Assembly: GCA_977006965.1 (NCBI GenBank)
Contig: OZ345368.1
Coordinates: 744,001 to 808,000 of the forward strand
DNA from: Phymatolithon calcareum
Taxonomy: Eukaryota; Rhodophyta; Florideophyceae; Hapalidiales
Length of the DNA stretch: 64,000 nucleotides
Reading direction: 5' to 3'
Shown here: piece by piece, positions 1 through 10,734 of the stretch
How the letters are laid out: every line of letters begins with the position of its first letter
How positions within the stretch are numbered: position 1 is the first letter of the stretch
Notes under the pieces: model-generated
Told to the model about the DNA's origin: nothing
What the model saw: only the letters and a program-made list of their open reading frames with translations
The model's database searches: none
Program-made: the position numbers and the translations under genes

Positions 1-268
1 AGTGTTGTTCTACTAAGAAGTAAGTAGGAGATAGTTAGGCATAAATCACGGGATTGTGAGGCTGTTTGGGGAGGGGAGATTCATCATCACTTGTTCTACT
101 GTGGGCGGAGAAGGCAGAGGCGATCATATTGCAGGTGGTGGGATGTAGTATGAAGACTAGCGAAGGGTACAGTAGTGTACAGTAGTGTGGAACGGTTGTT
201 AATAATAATGGTATAGTAATGTTAATGCTGCAGATGTGTTTAAACAGTGTTTACTGAATAAAAAGGTG

Positions 269-1324
269 CTAGTGAATGGTAGTGAGGACAAGAGATTCGG
301 ATTCCTCTCCCGATTCTTCCGATACGCTACCAGAGGTGCAGGTGGATGCATCTGTGGCGACAGCGACAAATGTTGGCTCCTTTGCATGCACAGCGTTGTG
401 GAAGGCGGCATTGCTTGCGTGATTGTCGCCATACAGCACTTCTTCCGTATCCGTGGCTTTCACCACATTATTTACGTGGACGACGGATTGGAAGAGATTG
501 CATTGCAGTGCATAAAGTCGTTCCATGTTGGCCAGCTCAGCGCTGTCCTTCGGCAAGCACGTGCCGTAGTAAGCATGCCCGGGTGTGAGTCCGTAGGTGG
601 GATTGATGAGCCCTTCGCAGGTGCGTGCAATGGTTTTGAACGTGCGTTCGGCATCGATTTTCTTGCCATGTCGGCGGCGGATGTGGTGTACTAGTAGATT
701 GGCCTGATTGAATTAACTGATCTTCATTGCGTTGAAGGAGTTGTGGAAAATTTTCATGATCTCAGCCTCGTCGATGGTGCAGAAGGTGATGTTGTTGGCG
801 GCGATGAAGTGCTGTTGGAATCGGTAATAATCGTCGATGTCGTGGGGGCTGTCGCAGCCGAGAACCACCTGCCACGGCGAGGTTGCATCTTCCACAGCAG
901 AACGGGCACGGAGGAATTCCGGCTGGAAGCACAGACGCACCGAGTGGCCGACCTCCTTCTCCACGGCCGCCTTGTAGGCGGAGCAAAAGCCGATGGTGAC
1001 AGTGGAGCGGACGACGATGAGGGCGTTAGGGTTGGATCGGAGGACAGCGGTAACATTAGGGAGGGAGGTCCAGATGTAGGACATGTTGAGAGCGCCGGCG
1101 TGCGGGTCGAGCGGGGTGTTGATGCTGAGGAGAATGAAATGCACGCCGTGGAGGGTGGACAAATCGTCAGAGACGTGATGCATATGGTAGCAATGAGAGA
1201 TTTGCTGCATGCGGTTGTAGCTCGCTTCGACACCGATGACACGATGGCCGGCGTTGGAGAATGCAAGCGCATAAGCATGACCAACAATTCCGCATCCGAT
1301 TTGCACAATGGTGGAGGGAGCCAT
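269..1324 (-). pseudogene. Dehydrogenase-like gene, array copy 1 (nonsense)
   Basis: Unit 1-2103, VNTR n=4. See copy 6 (10735-11790) for the protein. Here the Tyr204 codon TAC has become TAA (stop at 713-715). The product would end after residue 203, losing the central domain and catalytic Cys256; the rest of the frame down to 269 is intact. Unit-specific changes outside the gene include A for G near 1851 and near 1954. Confidence 0.85.
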
Positions 1325-1456
1325 TTGGGGTGGAGTGGGGTGGGGGAGGGAAGATGGGGGACAGTAAATGAATGCGTAATTGGTGATGAGTGCAGAAGAT
1401 GGAGTGGAGTGGAGTGGATTGGACGAGAAGATGAGGTGAGTATTGTGGACGATGAA

Positions 1457-1462
1457 TTTATA
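1457..1462 (-). promoter_or_regulatory. TATA-like element upstream of copy 1
   Basis: On the minus strand this reads TATAAA within AATATAAATT, about 133 bp upstream of the ATG at 1324. The same element recurs at the same offset in every unit (for example 3560-3565). If it is the core promoter, the 5' leader is about 100 nt, contains the CACTC pentamer repeats, and ends in a pyrimidine-rich tract directly before the ATG. Position and match are the only evidence. Confidence 0.4.
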
Positions 1463-1992
1463 TTGAGATGTGTGAGGATGAGTTATTGTGGGATAGCAAA
1501 TCGGGGTGCCTCGCGGTAGCGGTTCCGTTTGCAAGATGTTCCATTTTAGGGTGGTGCCATTTGCAGGTGACACTCGTTTTGAACACACAACGGTGAAGGA
1601 ATTCAGATGACAACTTGGACGGACAGTTCTGTTCGGTTTGTGAATGGAGTGGAATGTTTGCGAAAATGGGTGGGAAATGAAAACGGAGTTTCTCTGCGGG
1701 GGAAAATTTGGGGTGAGGAAACAGTGTTGCGAGGAGAATGTAATAGAATGCGTGATGAAAGGCATGGTGAGTTTTTTAGAAATTGCAGGTTGTGCAAATG
1801 GGAGGTGCAAAAATGGCGGGCGAGCAGGCGAGGGCCTGCTGCCGAGACAAAATTTTTGTAGCACCTTCGTTTTACGGCATTCTCACGGCTCTGCCACCTT
1901 GTGGGCACCTGCGGCATTCCTAAAACACCAACATGTTGGCTGCCAGAACGGGGTGACGGCTTGGAATAATTGTTGTAATTTTTTGTACGAAT

Positions 1993-1998
1993 TTTATT
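1993..1998 (-). terminator. Candidate poly(A) signal AATAAA downstream of copy 2
   Basis: Minus-strand AATAAA lies about 375 nt downstream of the copy 2 stop codon, in the AT-rich tail of the preceding unit. The same tail carries AATAAA motifs on the plus strand from about 2001, so signals face both ways. The segment recurs in every complete unit. Confidence 0.3.
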
Positions 1999-2048
1999 TT
2001 AATAAAAATAAAGAGCAGGGCATAGGCGCTAGTTTTGCAGCTGCACAC

Positions 2049-2084
2049 AGTGTGCACAGTGTGCACAGTGTGCACAGTGTGCAC
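2049..2084. repeat. 9-bp VNTR (AGTGTGCAC), 4 copies in unit 1
   Basis: Four perfect AGTGTGCAC repeats lie just before the junction with unit 2. Copy numbers in units 1 to 16 are 4, 3, 3, 1, 3, 2, 2, 4, 4, 2, 2, 2, 3, 4, 5 and about 4.7; in unit 16 the last repeat has lost GCA. Unit 17 is truncated before this site. Each repeat contains the palindrome GTGCAC. The tract accounts for nearly all length variation between units. Confidence 0.95.
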
Positions 2085-2371
2085 TTTGCTTTCATGGGTA
2101 ACAAGTGTTGTTCTACTAAGAAGTAAGTAGGAGATAGTTAGGCATAAATCACGGGATTGTGAGGCTGTTTGGGGAGGGGAGATTCATCATCACTTGTTCT
2201 ACTGTGGGCGGAGAAGACAGAGGCGATCATATTGCAGGTGGTGGGATGTAGTATGAAGACTAGCGAAGGGTACAGTAGTGTACAGTAGTGTGGAACGGTT
2301 GTTAATAATAATGGTATAGTAATGTTAATGCTGCAGATGTGTTTAAACAGTGTTTACTGAATAAAAAGGTG

Positions 2372-3427
2372 CTAGTGACTGGTAGTGACGACAAGAGATT
2401 CGGATTCCTCTCCCGATTCTTCCGATACGCTACCAGAGGTGCAGGTGGATGCATCTGTGGCGACAGCGACAAATGTTGGCTCCTTTGCATGCACAGCGTT
2501 GTGGAAGGCGGCATTGCTTGCGTGATTGTCGCCATACAGCACTTCTTCCGTATCCGTGGCTTTCACCACATTATTTACGTGGACGACGGATTGGAAGAGA
2601 TTGCATTGCAGTGCATAAAGTCGTTCCATGTTGGCCAGCTCAGCGCTGTCCTTCGGCAAGCACGTGCCGTAGTAAGCATGCCCGGGTGTGAGTCCGTAGG
2701 TGGGATTGATGAGCCCTTCGCAGGTGCGTGCAATGGTTTTGAACGTGCGTTCGGCATCGATTTTCTTGCCATGTCGGCGGCGGATGTGGTGTACTAGTAG
2801 ATTGGCCTGATTGAAGTAACTGATCTTCATTGCGTTGAAGGAGTTGTGGAAAATTTTCATGATCTCAGCCTCGTCGATGGTGCAGAAGGTGATGTTGTTG
2901 GCGGCGATGAAGTGCTGTTGGAATCGGTAATAATCGTCGATGTCGTGGGGGCTGTCGCAGCCGAGAACCACCTGCCACGGCGAGGTTGCATCTTCCACAG
3001 CAGAACGGGCACGGAGGAATTCCGGCTGGAAGCACAGACGCACCGAGTGGCCGACCTCCTTCTCCACGGCCGCCTTGTAGGCGGAGCAAAAGCCGATGGT
3101 GACAGTGGAGCGGACGACGATGAGGGCGTTAGGGTTGGATCGGAGGACAGCGGTAACATTAGGGAGGGAGGTCCAGATGTAGGACATGTTGAGAGCGCCG
3201 GCGTGCGGGTCGAGCGGGGTGTTGATGCTGAGGAGAATGAAATGCACGCCGTGGAGGGTGGACAAATCGTCAGAGACGTGATGCATATGGTAGCAATGAG
3301 AGATTTGCTGCATGCGGTTGTAGCTCGCTTCGACACCGATGACACGATGGCCGGCGTTGGAGAATGCAAGCGCATAAGCATGACCAACAATTCCGCATCC
3401 GATTTGCACAATGGTGGAGGGAGCCAT
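2372..3427 (-). CDS. Dehydrogenase-like protein, array copy 2
   Basis: Unit 2104-4197, n=3. Open over 351 codons; protein described at copy 6. It has the intact Tyr204 codon although copies 1, 3, 4 and 5 around it carry the stop. Two private substitutions (C at 2379 and C at 2389) change the last six residues from VLTTIH to VVTTSH; another private change lies in the spacer near 2217. The upstream frame is open back to 3967, but only from a GTG, so the ATG at 3427 is preferred. Confidence 0.8.
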   Translation of the reverse strand: MAPSTIVQIGCGIVGHAYALAFSNAGHRVIGVEASYNRMQQISHCYHMHHVSDDLSTLHGVHFILLSINTPLDPHAGALNMSYIWTSLPNVTAVLRSNPNALIVVRSTVTIGFCSAYKAAVEKEVGHSVRLCFQPEFLRARSAVEDATSPWQVVLGCDSPHDIDDYYRFQQHFIAANNITFCTIDEAEIMKIFHNSFNAMKISYFNQANLLVHHIRRRHGKKIDAERTFKTIARTCEGLINPTYGLTPGHAYYGTCLPKDSAELANMERLYALQCNLFQSVVHVNNVVKATDTEEVLYGDNHASNAAFHNAVHAKEPTFVAVATDASTCTSGSVSEESGEESESLVVTTSH

Positions 3428-4465
3428 TTGGGGTGGAGTGGGGTGGGGGAGGGAAGATGGGGGACAGTAAATGAATGCGTAATTGGTGATGAGTGCAGAA
3501 GATGGAGTGGAGTGGAGTGGATTGGACGAGAAGATGAGGTGAGTATTGTGGACGATGAATTTATATTGAGATGTGTGAGGATGAGTTATTGTGGGATAGC
3601 AAATCGGGGTGCCTCGCGGTAGCGGTTCCGTTTGCAAGATGTTCCATTTTAGGGTGGTGCCATTTGCAGGTGACACTCGTTTTGAACACACAACGGTGAA
3701 GGAATTCAGATGACAACTTGGACGGACAGTTCTGTTCGGTTTGTGAATGGAGTGGAATGTTTGCGAAAATGGGTGGGAAATGAAAACGGAGTTTCTCTGC
3801 GGGGGAAAATTTGGGGTGAGGAAACAGTGTTGCGAGGAGAATGTAATAGAATGCGTGATGAAAGGCATGGTGAGTTTTTTAGAAATTGCAGGTTGTGCAA
3901 ATGGGAGGTGCAAAAATGGCGGGCGAGCAGGCGAGGGCCTGCTGCCGAGGCAAAATTTTTGTAGCACCTTCGTTTTACGGCATTCTCACGGCTCTGCCAC
4001 CTTGTGGGCACCTGCGGCATTCCTAAAACACCAACATGTTGGCTGCCAGAACGGGGTGGCGGCTTGGAATAATTGTTGTAATTTTTTGTACGAATTTTAT
4101 TTTAATAAAAATAAAGAGCAGGGCATAGGCGCTAGTTTTGCAGCTGCACACAGTGTGCACAGTGTGCACAGTGTGCACTTTGCTTTCATGGGTAACAAGT
4201 GTTGTTCTACTAAGAAGTAAGTAGGAGATAGTTAGGCATAAATCACGGGATTGTGAGGCTGTTTGGGGAGGGGAGATTCATCATCACTTGTTCTACTGTG
4301 GGCGGAGAAGGCAGAGGCGATCATATTGCAGGTGGTGGGATGTAGTATGAAGACTAGCGAAGGGTACAGTAGTGTACAGTAGTGTGGAACGGTTGTTAAT
4401 AATAATGGTATAGTAATGTTAATGCTGCAGATGTGTTTAAACAGTGTTTACTGAATAAAAAGGTG
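3428..4465. other. Representative spacer between array genes (copies 2 and 3)
   Basis: This interval of about 1.04 kb recurs between all array genes. Read on the minus strand from the ATG of copy 2 backwards it holds: a C/T-rich leader ending CCCCAAATGG (good eukaryotic start context, A at -3 and G at +4), the CACTC pentamer VNTR (3504-3520), a TATA-like element (3560-3565), about 500 bp of unrecognised sequence, an AT-rich block with poly(A)-like motifs on both strands, the 9-bp VNTR, and the unit junction at 4198. I see no RNA gene. Plus-strand ORFs across it have no recognisable features. Confidence 0.6.
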
Positions 4466-5521
4466 CTAGTGAATGGTAGTGAGGACAAGAGATTCGGATT
4501 CCTCTCCCGATTCTTCCGATACGCTACCAGAGGTGCAGGTGGATGCATCTGTGGCGACAGCGACAAATGTTGGCTCCTTTGCATGCACAGCGTTGTGGAA
4601 GGCGGCATTGCTTGCGTGATTGTCGCCATACAGCACTTCTTCCGTATCCGTGGCTTTCACCACATTATTTACGTGGACGACGGATTGGAAGAGATTGCAT
4701 TGCAGTGCATAAAGTCGTTCCATGTTGGCCAGCTCAGCGCTGTCCTTCGGCAAGCACGTGCCGTAGTAAGCATGCCCGGGTGTGAGTCCGTAGGTGGGAT
4801 TGATGAGCCCTTCGCAGGTGCGTGCAATGGTTTTGAACGTGCGTTCGGCATCGATTTTCTTGCCATGTCGGCGGCGGATGTGGTGTACTAGTAGATTGGC
4901 CTGATTGAATTAACTGATCTTCATTGCGTTGAAGGAGTTGTGGAAAATTTTCATGATCTCAGCCTCGTCGATGGTGCAGAAGGTGATGTTGTTGGCGGCG
5001 ATGAAGTGCTGTTGGAATCGGTAATAATCGTCGATGTCGTGGGGGCTGTCGCAGCCGAGAACCACCTGCCACGGCGAGGTTGCATCTTCCACAGCAGAAC
5101 GGGCACGGAGGAATTCCGGCTGGAAGCACAGACGCACCGAGTGGCCGACCTCCTTCTCCACGGCCGCCTTGTAGGCGGAGCAAAAGCCGATGGTGACAGT
5201 GGAGCGGACGACGATGAGGGCGTTAGGGTTGGATCGGAGGACAGCGGTAACATTAGGGAGGGAGGTCCAGATGTAGGACATGTTGAGAGCGCCGGCGTGC
5301 GGGTCGAGCGGGGTGTTGATGCTGAGGAGAATGAAATGCACGCCGTGGAGGGTGGACAAATCGTCAGAGACGTGATGCATATGGTAGCAATGAGAGATTT
5401 GCTGCATGCGGTTGTAGCTCGCTTCGACACCGATGACACGATGGCCGGCGTTGGAGAATGCAAGCGCATAAGCATGACCAACAATTCCGCATCCGATTTG
5501 CACAATGGTGGAGGGAGCCAT
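4466..5521 (-). pseudogene. Dehydrogenase-like gene, array copy 3 (nonsense)
   Basis: Unit 4198-6291, n=3. Same TAC-to-TAA change as copy 1 (stop at 4910-4912), truncating after residue 203. No other difference from the consensus noticed in the gene. Confidence 0.85.
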
Positions 5522-6559
5522 TTGGGGTGGAGTGGGGTGGGGGAGGGAAGATGGGGGACAGTAAATGAATGCGTAATTGGTGATGAGTGCAGAAGATGGA
5601 GTGGAGTGGAGTGGATTGGACGAGAAGATGAGGTGAGTATTGTGGACGATGAATTTATATTGAGATGTGTGAGGATGAGTTATTGTGGGATAGCAAATCG
5701 GGGTGCCTCGCGGTAGCGGTTCCGTTTGCAAGATGTTCCATTTTAGGGTGGTGCCATTTGCAGGTGACACTCGTTTTGAACACACAACGGTGAAGGAATT
5801 CAGATGACAACTTGGACGGACAGTTCTGTTCGGTTTGTGAATGGAGTGGAATGTTTGCGAAAATGGGTGGGAAATGAAAACGGAGTTTCTCTGCGGGGGA
5901 AAATTTGGGGTGAGGAAACAGTGTTGCGAGGAGAATGTAATAGAATGCGTGATGAAAGGCATGGTGAGTTTTTTAGAAATTGCAGGTTGTGCAAATGGGA
6001 GGTGCAAAAATGGCGGGCGAGCAGGCGAGGGCCTGCTGCCGAGGCAAAATTTTTGTAGCACCTTCGTTTTACGGCATTCTCACGGCTCTGCCACCTTGTG
6101 GGCACCTGCGGCATTCCTAAAACACCAACATGTTGGCTGCCAGAACGGGGTGGCGGCTTGGAATAATTGTTGTAATTTTTTGTACGAATTTTATTTTAAT
6201 AAAAATAAAGAGCAGGGCATAGGCGCTAGTTTTGCAGCTGCACACAGTGTGCACAGTGTGCACAGTGTGCACTTTGCTTTCATGGGTAACAAGTGTTGTT
6301 CTACTAAGAAGTAAGTAGGAGATAGTTAGGCATAAATCACGGGATTGTGAGGCTGTTTGGGGAGGGGAGATTCATCATCACTTGTTCTACTGTGGGCGGA
6401 GAAGGCAGAGGCGATCATATTGCAGGTGGTGGGATGTAGTATGAAGACTAGCGAAGGGTACAGTAGTGTACAGTAGTGTGGAACGGTTGTTAATAATAAT
6501 GGTATAGTAATGTTAATGCTGCAGATGTGTTTAAACAGTGTTTACTGAATAAAAAGGTG

Positions 6560-7615
6560 CTAGTGAATGGTAGTGAGGACAAGAGATTCGGATTCCTCTC
6601 CCGATTCTTCCGATACGCTACCAGAGGTGCAGGTGGATGCATCTGTGGCGACAGCGACAAATGTTGGCTCCTTTGCATGCACAGCGTTGTGGAAGGCGGC
6701 ATTGCTTGCGTGATTGTCGCCATACAGCACTTCTTCCGTATCCGTGGCTTTCACCACATTATTTACGTGGACGACGGATTGGAAGAGATTGCATTGCAGT
6801 GCATAAAGTCGTTCCATGTTGGCCAGCTCAGCGCTGTCCTTCGGCAAGCACGTGCCGTAGTAAGCATGCCCGGGTGTGAGTCCGTAGGTGGGATTGATGA
6901 GCCCTTCGCAGGTGCGTGCAATGGTTTTGAACGTGCGTTCGGCATCGATTTTCTTGCCATGTCGGCGGCGGATGTGGTGTACTAGTAGATTGGCCTGATT
7001 GAATTAACTGATCTTCATTGCGTTGAAGGAGTTGTGGAAAATTTTCATGATCTCAGCCTCGTCGATGGTGCAGAAGGTGATGTTGTTGGCGGCGATGAAG
7101 TGCTGTTGGAATCGGTAATAATCGTCGATGTCGTGGGGGCTGTCGCAGCCGAGAACCACCTGCCACGGCGAGGTTGCATCTTCCACAGCAGAACGGGCAC
7201 GGAGGAATTCCGGCTGGAAGCACAGACGCACCGAGTGGCCGACCTCCTTCTCCACGGCCGCCTTGTAGGCGGAGCAAAAGCCGATGGTGACAGTGGAGCG
7301 GACGACGATGAGGGCGTTAGGGTTGGATCGGAGGACAGCGGTAACATTAGGGAGGGAGGTCCAGATGTAGGACATGTTGAGAGCGCCGGCGTGCGGGTCG
7401 AGCGGGGTGTTGATGCTGAGGAGAATGAAATGCACGCCGTGGAGGGTGGACAAATCGTCAGAGACGTGATGCATATGGTAGCAATGAGAGATTTGCTGCA
7501 TGCGGTTGTAGCTCGCTTCGACACCGATGACACGATGGCCGGCGTTGGAGAATGCAAGCGCATAAGCATGACCAACAATTCCGCATCCGATTTGCACAAT
7601 GGTGGAGGGAGCCAT
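6560..7615 (-). pseudogene. Dehydrogenase-like gene, array copy 4 (nonsense)
   Basis: Unit 6292-8367, the shortest unit (2076 bp, n=1). Same nonsense codon at Tyr204 (stop at 7004-7006). Confidence 0.85.
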
Positions 7616-8635
7616 TTGGGGTGGAGTGGGGTGGGGGAGGGAAGATGGGGGACAGTAAATGAATGCGTAATTGGTGATGAGTGCAGAAGATGGAGTGGAG
7701 TGGAGTGGATTGGACGAGAAGATGAGGTGAGTATTGTGGACGATGAATTTATATTGAGATGTGTGAGGATGAGTTATTGTGGGATAGCAAATCGGGGTGC
7801 CTCGCGGTAGCGGTTCCGTTTGCAAGATGTTCCATTTTAGGGTGGTGCCATTTGCAGGTGACACTCGTTTTGAACACACAACGGTGAAGGAATTCAGATG
7901 ACAACTTGGACGGACAGTTCTGTTCGGTTTGTGAATGGAGTGGAATGTTTGCGAAAATGGGTGGGAAATGAAAACGGAGTTTCTCTGCGGGGGAAAATTT
8001 GGGGTGAGGAAACAGTGTTGCGAGGAGAATGTAATAGAATGCGTGATGAAAGGCATGGTGAGTTTTTTAGAAATTGCAGGTTGTGCAAATGGGAGGTGCA
8101 AAAATGGCGGGCGAGCAGGCGAGGGCCTGCTGCCGAGGCAAAATTTTTGTAGCACCTTCGTTTTACGGCATTCTCACGGCTCTGCCACCTTGTGGGCACC
8201 TGCGGCATTCCTAAAACACCAACATGTTGGCTGCCAGAACGGGGTGGCGGCTTGGAATAATTGTTGTAATTTTTTGTACGAATTTTATTTTAATAAAAAT
8301 AAAGAGCAGGGCATAGGCGCTAGTTTTGCAGCTGCACACAGTGTGCACTTTGCTTTCATGGGTAACAAGTGTTGTTCTACTAAGAAGTAAGTAGGAGATA
8401 GTTAGGCATAAATCACGGGATTGTGAGGCTGTTTGGGGAGGGGAGATTCATCATCACTTGTTCTACTGTGGGCGGAGAAGGCAGAGGCGATCATATTGCA
8501 GGTGGTGGGATGTAGTATGAAGACTAGCGAAGGGTACAGTAGTGTACAGTAGTGTGGAACGGTTGTTAATAATAATGGTATAGTAATGTTAATGCTGCAG
8601 ATGTGTTTAAACAGTGTTTACTGAATAAAAAGGTG

Positions 8636-9691
8636 CTAGTGAATGGTAGTGAGGACAAGAGATTCGGATTCCTCTCCCGATTCTTCCGATACGCTACCAG
8701 AGGTGCAGGTGGATGCATCTGTGGCGACAGCGACAAATGTTGGCTCCTTTGCATGCACAGCGTTGTGGAAGGCGGCATTGCTTGCGTGATTGTCGCCATA
8801 CAGCACTTCTTCCGTATCCGTGGCTTTCACCACATTATTTACGTGGACGACGGATTGGAAGAGATTGCATTGCAGTGCATAAAGTCGTTCCATGTTGGCC
8901 AGCTCAGCGCTGTCCTTCGGCAAGCACGTGCCGTAGTAAGCATGCCCGGGTGTGAGTCCGTAGGTGGGATTGATGAGCCCTTCGCAGGTGCGTGCAATGG
9001 TTTTGAACGTGCGTTCGGCATCGATTTTCTTGCCATGTCGGCGGCGGATGTGGTGTACTAGTAGATTGGCCTGATTGAATTAACTGATCTTCATTGCGTT
9101 GAAGGAGTTGTGGAAAATTTTCATGATCTCAGCCTCGTCGATGGTGCAGAAGGTGATGTTGTTGGCGGCGATGAAGTGCTGTTGGAATCGGTAATAATCG
9201 TCGATGTCGTGGGGGCTGTCGCAGCCGAGAACCACCTGCCACGGCGAGGTTGCATCTTCCACAGCAGAACGGGCACGGAGGAATTCCGGCTGGAAGCACA
9301 GACGCACCGAGTGGCCGACCTCCTTCTCCACGGCCGCCTTGTAGGCGGAGCAAAAGCCGATGGTGACAGTGGAGCGGACGACGATGAGGGCGTTAGGGTT
9401 GGATCGGAGGACAGCGGTAACATTAGGGAGGGAGGTCCAGATGTAGGACATGTTGAGAGCGCCGGCGTGCGGGTCGAGCGGGGTGTTGATGCTGAGGAGA
9501 ATGAAATGCACGCCGTGGAGGGTGGACAAATCGTCAGAGACGTGATGCATATGGTAGCAATGAGAGATTTGCTGCATGCGGTTGTAGCTCGCTTCGACAC
9601 CGATGACACGATGGCCGGCGTTGGAGAATGCAAGCGCATAAGCATGACCAACAATTCCGCATCCGATTTGCACAATGGTGGAGGGAGCCAT
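8636..9691 (-). pseudogene. Dehydrogenase-like gene, array copy 5 (nonsense)
   Basis: Unit 8368-10466, n=3, with one extra GAGTG near 9785. The stop lies at 9080-9082. The extra pentamer shifts the frame upstream of the ATG at 9691, so the long GTG-started extension seen in copies without it is not in frame here. Confidence 0.85.
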
Positions 9692-10734
9692 TTGGGGTGG
9701 AGTGGGGTGGGGGAGGGAAGATGGGGGACAGTAAATGAATGCGTAATTGGTGATGAGTGCAGAAGATGGAGTGGAGTGGAGTGGAGTGGATTGGACGAGA
9801 AGATGAGGTGAGTATTGTGGACGATGAATTTATATTGAGATGTGTGAGGATGAGTTATTGTGGGATAGCAAATCGGGGTGCCTCGCGGTAGCGGTTCCGT
9901 TTGCAAGATGTTCCATTTTAGGGTGGTGCCATTTGCAGGTGACACTCGTTTTGAACACACAACGGTGAAGGAATTCAGATGACAACTTGGACGGACAGTT
10001 CTGTTCGGTTTGTGAATGGAGTGGAATGTTTGCGAAAATGGGTGGGAAATGAAAACGGAGTTTCTCTGCGGGGGAAAATTTGGGGTGAGGAAACAGTGTT
10101 GCGAGGAGAATGTAATAGAATGCGTGATGAAAGGCATGGTGAGTTTTTTAGAAATTGCAGGTTGTGCAAATGGGAGGTGCAAAAATGGCGGGCGAGCAGG
10201 CGAGGGCCTGCTGCCGAGGCAAAATTTTTGTAGCACCTTCGTTTTACGGCATTCTCACGGCTCTGCCACCTTGTGGGCACCTGCGGCATTCCTAAAACAC
10301 CAACATGTTGGCTGCCAGAACGGGGTGGCGGCTTGGAATAATTGTTGTAATTTTTTGTACGAATTTTATTTTAATAAAAATAAAGAGCAGGGCATAGGCG
10401 CTAGTTTTGCAGCTGCACACAGTGTGCACAGTGTGCACAGTGTGCACTTTGCTTTCATGGGTAACAAGTGTTGTTCTACTAAGAAGTAAGTAGGAGATAG
10501 TTAGGCATAAATCACGGGATTGTGAGGCTGTTTGGGGAGGGGAGATTCATCATCACTTGTTCTACTGTGGGCGGAGAAGGCAGAGGCGATCATATTGCAG
10601 GTGGTGGGATGTAGTATGAAGACTAGCGAAGGGTACAGTAGTGTACAGTAGTGTGGAACGGTTGTTAATAATAATGGTATAGTAATGTTAATGCTGCAGA
10701 TGTGTTTAAACAGTGTTTACTGAATAAAAAGGTG

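Noticed and set aside
236-694. Plus-strand ORF of 152 codons in each unit
   Set aside because: Antisense to the C-terminal half of the dehydrogenase gene; no motifs.
743-1519. Plus-strand ORF of 258 codons in each array unit
   Set aside because: It is antisense to the dehydrogenase gene, starts at GTG, and has no family features; the minus strand carries the recognisable motifs.
2372-3967. 531-codon version of the dehydrogenase frame
   Set aside because: It starts at GTG, its extra 180 residues are low-complexity Pro/Ser/His sequence, and units with one more pentamer put that extension out of frame. The ATG at 3427 is preferred.
9121-10236. 371-codon minus-strand ORF in units with the extra pentamer
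   Set aside because: It joins the leader frame to the wrong frame of the dehydrogenase gene; an artefact of the 5-bp VNTR.
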